Positions 1 to 4,342 of a DNA stretch of 7,098 bases are shown here, one piece after another; the first letter of the stretch is position 1, and the number at the start of each line of letters is the position of its first letter. This DNA is from Alphaproteobacteria bacterium (GTDB lineage: Bacteria; Pseudomonadota; Alphaproteobacteria; Puniceispirillales; Puniceispirillaceae): contig WTHY01000143.1 of NCBI GenBank assembly GCA_011522945.1, forward strand, positions 1-7,098, in the 5' to 3' direction. The notes beneath the pieces are model-generated. The model saw only the letters and a program-made list of their open reading frames with translations. It was not told where the DNA came from and ran no database searches. A program made the position numbers and the translations under genes.

Positions 1-221
1 CCGAGGCGATTCCAATGTTGGTTGGCCTATATATTACGGCGGCTTATTGGTTTACTGCATCAACCAGTTTTGCTAATCCAGCTGTGACAATAGCCCGGAC
101 ATTTACAGATAGTTTCTCTGGCATTTCTATCGCCGATACGCCGTATTTCATTGTGGCTCAGATCCTTGGCGGTTTGCTGGCCATGATCTTTGCAAAGCAA
201 CTCGTCAGGGCTGAGGATTAA
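1..221 (+). CDS. aqpS: Aquaglyceroporin (MIP family, AqpS-like), C-terminal fragment
   Basis: This is the 3' end of a major intrinsic protein channel; the frame opens at base 3 and the 5' part lies outside the window. About 72 residues remain. The second NPA box is present in the form FANPAVTIAR, which supplies the half-helix that lines the pore. A final hydrophobic helix (FIVAQILGGLLAMIF) follows. The wording around the NPA box (YWFTASTSFANPAVTIAR) is what I associate with the bacterial AqpS group, aquaglyceroporins that let arsenite out of the cell and replace an ArsB or Acr3 pump. The adjacent arsC supports that role: ArsC makes arsenite from arsenate and the channel releases it. Family membership is seen in the sequence. 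The arsenite role is inferred from context, and a general glycerol or water channel is the alternative. The gene is convergent with arsC, and the two stop codons overlap. Confidence 0.85.
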   Translation, partial: EAIPMLVGLYITAAYWFTASTSFANPAVTIARTFTDSFSGISIADTPYFIVAQILGGLLAMIFAKQLVRAED

Positions 222-226
222 TCCTC
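213..226. repeat. 14-bp perfect palindrome spanning two overlapping stop codons
   Basis: The sequence GAGGATTAATCCTC is a perfect palindrome. It holds the TAA of the aquaporin (219-221) and the TAA of arsC (complement of 218-220), so the two convergent genes overlap by their stop codons. It has no loop and no T-tract, so it is not a standard intrinsic terminator. The symmetry may arise because both genes end in the same Glu-Asp-stop residues read on opposite strands. It could still be a protein-binding site. Confidence 0.6.
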
Positions 227-703
227 TAAACTGCCAATGGCGTCCAGATCTGTCTGCATGTCTGCAACATCTTCTGTCAGGGTAAGATTAAGGAAGGCTG
301 TTATACGACGGTGCATCTGGTCAAATGTCTTTGAGAAGGCCGCTTTCACCGCATCTGCTGGTGCGGTAATCGCTGCTGGATCATCAACGCCCCAATGGGC
401 TGTCATAGGATGGCCTGGCCAAATGGGACATGTCTCATTCGCGGCATTGCTGCATACTGTAATCACAATATGCATCTCTGCTGCCTCTGATATTGCAAAT
501 TCATCCCAGCTTTTTGATCTAGCAAAACTGATATCAATACCATTATCAGATAGAACAGCTAAAGCCGCCGGGTTGGGGCGTCCAGTTGGCTGTGAGCCTG
601 CTGAATAAGCCATATATCTATTCCCACCAAGATGGCGCAATATACCTTCTGCAATAAGAGAACGAGCAGAATTTCCTGTGCATAGAAATAATATGTTTTT
701 CAT
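218..703 (-). CDS. arsC: Arsenate reductase, thioredoxin-coupled LMW-PTPase type
   Basis: This cytosolic enzyme reduces arsenate to arsenite, using a cysteine relay that thioredoxin recharges. At 161 aa it is somewhat longer than the roughly 130-140 aa typical of the family, because of an acidic C-terminal tail. The N-terminus carries the phosphatase P-loop CTGNSAR (Cys8 nucleophile, Arg14). The relay cysteines are Cys84 and Cys92 in TVCSNAANETCPIWPG, followed by the family hallmark MTAHWGVDDP with the acid Asp just before Pro109. These features separate it from the glutaredoxin-type ArsC and from ordinary LMW tyrosine phosphatases, which lack the second and third cysteines. The start is supported by an AAGAAGAGAG purine stretch (709-718) five bases upstream. 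It is convergent with the aquaglyceroporin instead of sharing its operon. No ArsR repressor or ArsH gene is visible here. Confidence 0.93.
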   Translation of the reverse strand: MKNILFLCTGNSARSLIAEGILRHLGGNRYMAYSAGSQPTGRPNPAALAVLSDNGIDISFARSKSWDEFAISEAAEMHIVITVCSNAANETCPIWPGHPMTAHWGVDDPAAITAPADAVKAAFSKTFDQMHRRITAFLNLTLTEDVADMQTDLDAIGSLED

Positions 704-796
704 AGATGCTCTCTTCTTGTTCAGCTTATTTTAGTTAGCCTATTTACATGAATCTTAGAGGCTTAACTTCATTGCTGATAGTTTGCCCAGCCTGTT

Positions 797-816
797 TGTA
801 ATCAGTAAAAATTACA
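797..816. promoter_or_regulatory. Inverted repeat TGTAAT-N8-ATTACA, possible operator
   Basis: A 6-bp perfect inverted repeat with an 8-base spacer lies in the 184-bp gap between arsC and the small membrane protein gene, upstream of arsC. The size and symmetry suit a dimeric repressor site. As a terminator for the 79-aa gene it would be poor, because no T-run follows the second arm. An ArsR-type operator is one thought, but I cannot match it to a known consensus, and a repeat this short may be chance in AT-rich DNA. Confidence 0.2.
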
Positions 817-887
817 GTTTTATGACATAGGCATAATAAAGCATTTTAGTGAGATTTTTGACCGTATGCTCTGCTAAAGTTTAGGCA

Positions 888-1127
888 TTATATGGCTAGC
901 AAATAGCGGCCGATTCCGAAGGCAAATATCGGTAATTGGAGACAAAAATTGGTTAGCAAGGCTCTATCTTTTGTCAAATAACCGGCAATGGTCCAGCCTA
1001 AGGCTCCTGACCCATGAATGATGATATTTAACGGAAAAATATTTAGATTTGTTAATGCGATACCTGTCAGAACGGCCGCTGTACTTGCCCATTTTAGAAA
1101 TTTGATGTTTTCCATAATATTGCTCAT
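888..1127 (-). CDS. Small integral membrane protein, unknown function
   Basis: This 79-aa protein is almost entirely hydrophobic, with about three membrane segments: roughly residues 14-32 (ASTAAVLTGIALTNLNIFP), 33-50 (around NIIIHGSGALGWTIAGYL) and 58-78 (around FCLQLPIFAFGIGRYLLAI). A short LTKDRAL loop separates the last two. The pattern (LKW at the N-terminus, G-W in the middle helix, KDRALL in the loop) resembles small membrane proteins common in Alphaproteobacteria, such as the DUF6552 type, but I hold that assignment loosely. No good Shine-Dalgarno sequence precedes the ATG at 1127; a second in-frame ATG (1113-1115, MENIKFLKW) is an alternative start. It has no obvious functional link to arsC or the HIT gene. 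Confidence 0.6.
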   Translation of the reverse strand: MSNIMENIKFLKWASTAAVLTGIALTNLNIFPLNIIIHGSGALGWTIAGYLTKDRALLTNFCLQLPIFAFGIGRYLLAI

Positions 1128-1233
1128 AACTAGTCGTATTTTACTGCGCTAAATGCTGAGTGTTGCTCTATATCAGGTCAGCTGCACCCTATGAAACCCA
1201 AAACAAATTTGTAAATGCCTGATAGGTTGGCGT

Positions 1234-1647
1234 TTAGAGACAAGTGGCAATAATCTTTTGCAGCTCAGATTTTCTTTGTAAAAGGTCTGCATCACTATAG
1301 GGCTGCATAATGCCGCGTCCCCAAATCGGATCAGGCCAAGCAGCATCTCCGATATGGCGTGCCACGATATGTAGATGAAATTGTGGCACGATATTTCCGA
1401 TAGACGCTATGTTCATTTTATCTGCTTTATAGTGCGCCTTTACTGCTGCGCTGAGGCTTGTTGCCAGAGAGATGATTTTCCCTCTTATCGGCTCAGGCAT
1501 ATCCTCAAATTCTGAAATATCTGGTAGTTGCGGCACCAGATACAGCCATACAAAACGGCTGTCATCCGCTAATCTAATATCTATTGTCTCTATAACCCCA
1601 ATGCTATGAGATAGCGTTTCAAGTCTTGGATCTAATATAAATGGCAT
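1234..1647 (-). CDS. HIT-family protein (nucleotide hydrolase/transferase superfamily)
   Basis: A 137-aa HIT (histidine triad) domain protein, expected in the cytosol and acting on nucleotide phosphoesters or phosphoramidates; the exact substrate cannot be read from the sequence. The signature lies near residues 88-97 as PQFHLHIVAR, so the canonical H-x-H-x-H triad appears as Gln89, His91, His93. His91 occupies the nucleophile position. Gln in place of the first His is, to my knowledge, common in one proteobacterial HIT subgroup. The conserved Asn upstream is in KMNIASIGN (residues 77-85). The N-terminal strands (FILDPRLE, RFVWLYLVPQ) fit the HIT fold. The start is well set by AGGAG (complement of 1654-1658) six bases from the ATG. 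It is transcribed divergently from the haloacid dehalogenase across about 67 bp, which must hold both promoters. Confidence 0.88.
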   Translation of the reverse strand: MPFILDPRLETLSHSIGVIETIDIRLADDSRFVWLYLVPQLPDISEFEDMPEPIRGKIISLATSLSAAVKAHYKADKMNIASIGNIVPQFHLHIVARHIGDAAWPDPIWGRGIMQPYSDADLLQRKSELQKIIATCL

Positions 1648-1653
1648 TTTCTG

Positions 1654-1658
1654 CTCCT
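1654..1658 (-). promoter_or_regulatory. Shine-Dalgarno AGGAG for the HIT gene
   Basis: The minus strand reads TGAGGAGCAGAAA just before the ATG, giving a consensus AGGAG with a 6-base spacer. This fixes the start at 1647. Confidence 0.75.
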
Positions 1659-1714
1659 CATATTTGCCATGCTAGCCTACGATATTATTGATGAAAGCAA
1701 TAAGAGAATGATTG

Positions 1715-2383
1715 ATGCCATATGTATTTGATGTTTATGGAACACTTCTGGATGTAGATTCCGCAGCCCGTCTCGCAGCCTCTGAGCCTGGTATGGAGGC
1801 GCTTGCTGAGATATGGCCAGAATTGGCAGCAAAATGGCGTGCGCGCCAATTAAACCATAGCTGGCTTAGAACAAGCATGCAGCAATATATAAATTTTTGG
1901 GAAATTACGGAAAACGCCCTGGATGTCAGCTTAGCAGAATTTGGGCTTAATGATACTGCGCTTCGAACACGTCTACTATCATTATACACGCAATTATCTG
2001 CCTATGATGATGCTACAATTGCACTTGATAGGCTTATACAAAATCAGCAAAGCTGCTCAGTTTTGTCAAATGGACCGCCTGACATGCTGGAGCAGGCCTT
2101 AGCCTCCTCTGGTATGAAATCAAAATTTGACCATATGCTGAGTGTTGATAGCTTACAGCTGTATAAGCCTGACCCAGCAGTCTACCGGCTTGTTCTTGAT
2201 GCCTATGGATGTACAGCCAAAGATGTGACCTTCTTCTCATCAAATCACTGGGATATTTCTGGAGCTGGTAGCTTTGGGTTTAAGACAATCTGGGTAAATC
2301 GCGCTGGCCAGAACTGGGAGGGACTGCCAACACCGCCTACCTATGAGGTTACAACTCTAACCGAAGCTATAGCACTGATGTAG
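1715..2383 (+). CDS. L-2-haloacid dehalogenase (type II, HAD superfamily)
   Basis: A 222-aa cytosolic enzyme of the L-2-haloacid dehalogenase family (EC 3.8.1.2). It hydrolyses L-2-haloalkanoic acids to D-2-hydroxy acids through an aspartyl ester. The nucleophile motif is FDVYGTLLD (Asp6, Thr10). Arg42 in the KWRARQL stretch matches the halide-binding Arg. Motif II is LSNG (Ser118-Asn119), the catalytic Lys151 sits in YKPDPAVY, and SSNHWDISGA supplies Ser175, Asn177 and Asp180. From Ser118 onwards this numbering equals what I recall for Pseudomonas L-DEX YL. Length is normal for the family. I chose the ATG at 1715 over the in-frame TTG at 1712 because AAGAGA (1702-1707) then has a 7-base spacer. 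A HAD phosphatase is less likely given the SSNxWD motif. It stands alone, divergent from the HIT gene; the natural substrate could be marine haloacids, which is inference. Confidence 0.93.
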   Translation: MPYVFDVYGTLLDVDSAARLAASEPGMEALAEIWPELAAKWRARQLNHSWLRTSMQQYINFWEITENALDVSLAEFGLNDTALRTRLLSLYTQLSAYDDATIALDRLIQNQQSCSVLSNGPPDMLEQALASSGMKSKFDHMLSVDSLQLYKPDPAVYRLVLDAYGCTAKDVTFFSSNHWDISGAGSFGFKTIWVNRAGQNWEGLPTPPTYEVTTLTEAIALM

Positions 2384-2420
2384 ATAGGTACTAGACTGGT
2401 GCTAGGCGGAAGCGGGCTGA

Positions 2421-2433
2421 GCTGACACCTATG
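2421..2433. repeat. 13-bp direct repeat, copy 1
   Basis: GCTGACACCTATG occurs here and again, identically, at 3118-3130. In this copy the last six bases form a hairpin with the sequence just downstream (CCTATG-TCTGTC-CATAGG, 2428-2445). A second small inverted pair, AGGCT/AGCCT (2443-2447 and 2454-2458), follows at once. Confidence 0.6.
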
Positions 2434-2452
2434 TCTGTCCATAGGCTTGGCT

Positions 2453-2757
2453 TAGCCTGATGCCAAAAATAATGACAGGACATAAGATTTTGGAAGATAT
2501 TAGGTATCTCAATATTCGATGTCAGGCATGACGGCATAACAGACGATATTGATAAGGCCAGATCGCGCGTGTTCTGATGCTAGCCTAATTGACATCATCT
2601 CAGTGATATGAGAGGTGATTTTGGTAAAAATATAGCGCTTGTTATCTGGCGTCAGGCCCAATGACGTGACAGGCGATTTCAATAAAATTTGGTTTCGCTG
2701 TAGCTAATGCTAGTCTATCAGGCTGGCAAGATGTAAGAGGCAATATCAAGCGTCTTT
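2453..2757. repeat. Degenerate tandem array, ~65-bp units with 130-bp dimer period
   Basis: The gene-free stretch between the dehalogenase and the 69-aa gene is made largely of diverged repeats. About five units start near 2453, 2518, 2581, 2649 and 2711. Blocks recur exactly 130 bp apart: GTCAGGC at 2521 and 2651, AGACGATATTGATAA at 2541 against AGGCGATTTCAATAA at 2671, and TGATGCTAGCCTA at 2575 against TAATGCTAGTCTA at 2705. An ungapped hand comparison of 2521-2587 with 2651-2717 gives 41 identical positions of 67. The half-period units carry weaker versions (AGGTGATTTTGGTAA at 2613, AGGCAATATCAAG at 2738). Small GTCA...TGAC inverted pairs sit at 2521-2532 and 2650-2666. Frames are broken by stops, so it is not obviously coding. 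It lies between convergent genes. I do not recognise the family. Confidence 0.65.
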
Positions 2758-2758
2758 A

Positions 2759-2968
2759 TTACCTGTCATTTACTTCAACAATGCTGTGTGAAATATCGTA
2801 ATAATCGATATTTGCGAATGCAGATGCTTTCCATGCTTTTGTTGCATCCTCGTGATCAGAATGTGTGGATAGGATTGTCACGCGGGCTGGACGAATAGAG
2901 CTATCGACTTCAACCACCTGATATTTTTGTGTGTCTGTTCTGACTTGCGTTTGTGAAGCAAATGTCAT
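2759..2968 (-). CDS. Hypothetical 69-aa soluble protein
   Basis: I do not recognise this protein. It is 69 residues, hydrophilic, with no signal peptide, membrane helix or cysteine. The centre reads as alternating strand-like residues (YQVVEVDSS, ARVTILSTHS), then a short helix-like acidic stretch (HEDATKAWKASAF), then a last strand-like part (YYDISHSIVEVND). That beta-beta-alpha-beta look suggests a small folded domain. The best evidence that it is real is the translation signal: TAGGAG lies six bases before the ATG, the same spacing as at the HIT gene. It stands alone, with the degenerate repeat array just past its 3' end and a 9-bp tandem repeat upstream. Its last codons (AATGACAGGTAATAA on the minus strand) resemble part of an array unit in inverted orientation. 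Confidence 0.62.
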   Translation of the reverse strand: MTFASQTQVRTDTQKYQVVEVDSSIRPARVTILSTHSDHEDATKAWKASAFANIDYYDISHSIVEVNDR

Positions 2969-2974
2969 TTTCGT

Positions 2975-2979
2975 CTCCT
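2975..2979 (-). promoter_or_regulatory. Shine-Dalgarno AGGAG for the 69-aa gene
   Basis: The minus strand reads TAGGAGACGAAA before the ATG at 2968. A consensus AGGAG with a 6-base spacer is the main reason to call this otherwise unrecognised short frame a gene. Confidence 0.7.
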
Positions 2980-3117
2980 AGCCAAAGAAATATCAATATG
3001 AACGGCCGCATTATAGCGGAATGGCAGTAAAATATCAATCTCATCCCTCAGACGCCAAAACCAGATGAAGCTACAGCCGTGCCTACCTTTGCTAGCACTC
3101 ACTGGGCTTGAATATAG

Positions 3118-3130
3118 GCTGACACCTATG
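3118..3130. repeat. 13-bp direct repeat, copy 2
   Basis: Identical to 2421-2433 (GCTGACACCTATG). Here the inverted partner lies upstream: ATAGG-CTGACA-CCTAT (3114-3129), again with a 6-base loop. Both copies therefore sit in small hairpins, but on opposite sides of the shared word. Confidence 0.6.
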
Positions 3131-3131
3131 C

Positions 3132-3158
3132 CAAGCTGAACAAGCTGAACAAGCTGGA
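3132..3158. repeat. 9-bp tandem repeat (CAAGCTGAA), three copies
   Basis: CAAGCTGAA is repeated as two perfect copies and one with a single change (CAAGCTGGA). Degraded material follows in CAGGCAAATAAGCTAGACAAGG up to about 3180. It lies just upstream of the desaturase gene. In the desaturase frame it would read Lys-Leu-Asn repeats, but a TAG at 3172-3174 separates it from the gene, so it is not part of that protein. Confidence 0.75.
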
Positions 3159-3213
3159 CAGGCAAATAAGCTAGACAAGGTGGGTTAGCGAAATAGTGAG
3201 GTTGGGCAGAGGT

Positions 3214-4251
3214 ATGGCTGATAGCCACAAAAGAGACTATGACCTTGCGGCGTTTGCCAAAACAGCGCCAGCGCATGCGCAGATCTCGCCACACTGGTAT
3301 CGCACGCCAATTGATAAAAAATCACTCAAGCCATTACTGGAACGGCGAGATGCCCCTGCTTTGCGAGATACAGCCCTATTATATCTATTGATGGCATCGT
3401 TTGCGACGATTGCCATCCTGCTTATGCCAAGCCACTGGTCTATCCCTTTCTGGGCAGCATATGGGGTTTTATATGCCTCTGCCGCGGATTCTAGATGGCA
3501 TGAATGTGGGCATCGCACAGCTTTCAAAACAGGATGGATGAATAGTACTGTCTATCACATAGCTTGCTTTATGATTATGCGGAATCCGATTACTTGGAAA
3601 TATAGTCATGCGCGGCATCACACAGATACAATCATTGCTGGGCGGGATTTTGAAATTGCCCTGATGCGCCCCCCAAAAGCTATACATACATGCCTCAATC
3701 TCCTCGGCATTCCTGATTTTATAGATGCGTGCCGCCGTATGGGTCGTCATGCTATTGGCAGGCTTGCCGATGATGAGGCAACCTTTATACCAGCTACACA
3801 GGCACAGCGCGCTATTCTCATTTCGCGTATTTGGCTATGTATTTATGCTGCTGTTATTGCGCTCGTTTTTAGTCTGAACAGTCTTATACCTCTATTACTG
3901 GTCGGGGGGCCGCGCCTTTTTGGAGCATGGCATTTTAATATGACAGGCTTGCTTCAGCATGGTGGATTAGATGAAAATGTTGATGATTTTCGGCTAAATA
4001 CACGCACAGTCTATATGAATCCTATAAGCCGTTTCATTTATTTGAATATGAATTACCATTTAGAACATCATATGTTCCCAGCCGTGCCTTACTATAATTT
4101 GCCAGCCCTTCATGAGTTGCTGAAGCATGATTTGCCGCCACCAACCACATCAATTTGGGCAGGATATAAAGAGATGTTGCCAATCTTGTGGCGGCAACTG
4201 CGCGGCGAAGATGTGCATCTTACGCGTATCTTGCCTGAGTCGAAATCATAG
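3214..4251 (+). CDS. Membrane di-iron fatty acid desaturase family protein (MocD-like)
   Basis: An integral inner-membrane non-haem di-iron oxygenase of the fatty acid desaturase superfamily, about 345 aa. All three histidine boxes are present (numbered from the ATG): HECGH at 96-100, HARHH at 132-136 and HLEHH at 282-286, plus a further His in the LLQHGG stretch (249). Hydrophobic segments lie near residues 52-72, 76-92 and 203-234. The text around the boxes (DSRWHECGH, NTRTVYMNP, NMNYHLEHHMFP) is what I associate with the alphaproteobacterial subgroup annotated as fatty acid desaturase or rhizopine-catabolism MocD, not with classical delta-9 desaturases. These enzymes need electrons, but no ferredoxin, Rieske or reductase gene is adjacent. 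Substrate is unknown. Start: the ATG at 3214 is preferred, but its only Shine-Dalgarno-like bases (GAGG, 3198-3201) are 12 away; an in-frame GTG at 3196 would add six residues. Confidence 0.88.
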   Translation: MADSHKRDYDLAAFAKTAPAHAQISPHWYRTPIDKKSLKPLLERRDAPALRDTALLYLLMASFATIAILLMPSHWSIPFWAAYGVLYASAADSRWHECGHRTAFKTGWMNSTVYHIACFMIMRNPITWKYSHARHHTDTIIAGRDFEIALMRPPKAIHTCLNLLGIPDFIDACRRMGRHAIGRLADDEATFIPATQAQRAILISRIWLCIYAAVIALVFSLNSLIPLLLVGGPRLFGAWHFNMTGLLQHGGLDENVDDFRLNTRTVYMNPISRFIYLNMNYHLEHHMFPAVPYYNLPALHELLKHDLPPPTTSIWAGYKEMLPILWRQLRGEDVHLTRILPESKS

Positions 4252-4267
4252 TGGTGAGATTTTCATT

Positions 4268-4294
4268 GCGGTTATTTGCAATGCCTATAACCGC
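4268..4294. terminator. Hairpin between convergent desaturase and sulfatase genes
   Basis: An 8-bp perfect stem GCGGTTAT/ATAACCGC with an 11-base loop lies 17 bases past the desaturase stop, and it also lies beyond the sulfatase stop on the other strand. Position suits a shared transcription end, but neither strand has a T-run after the stem. It is therefore at best an imperfect intrinsic terminator or an mRNA 3'-end stabilising hairpin. Confidence 0.45.
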
Positions 4295-4342
4295 GTCAGA
4301 CCAAGCAAGTTGGGCGATAAGACTATAGTTGTGAGTTAGGTC

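Noticed and set aside
237..608. 123-aa plus-strand open frame antisense to arsC
   Set aside because: It is fully opposite a confident arsC with catalytic residues intact, and its own translation shows no family features.
1171..1224. TATCAGG (1171-1177) and CCTGATA (1218-1224) inverted pair, plus the ACAAATTTGT palindrome (1203-1212), between the HIT gene and the 79-aa gene
   Set aside because: Seven-base arms 40 bases apart and a 10-bp AT-rich palindrome are within chance expectation; there is no T-run and no conserved neighbour support to call a terminator or operator.
2384..2757. A CRISPR array or integron attC site in the repeat-rich gap
   Set aside because: The repeats are degenerate and adjoining, with no identical 25-40 bp repeats separated by unique spacers. 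No clear attC core sites or integrase gene are present.
2965..3294. 109-aa minus-strand open frame overlapping the start of the 69-aa gene
   Set aside because: Its composition is rich in Arg and Trp and unlike a folded protein, part of it is only the 9-bp repeat read backwards (VQLVQLVQL), and it runs antisense into the desaturase N-terminus. It has no recognised motif.
4127..4339. 70-aa plus-strand open frame overlapping the desaturase 3' end
   Set aside because: Most of it is the out-of-frame end of the desaturase; it has no recognised motif, and the remaining part covers the intergenic hairpin.
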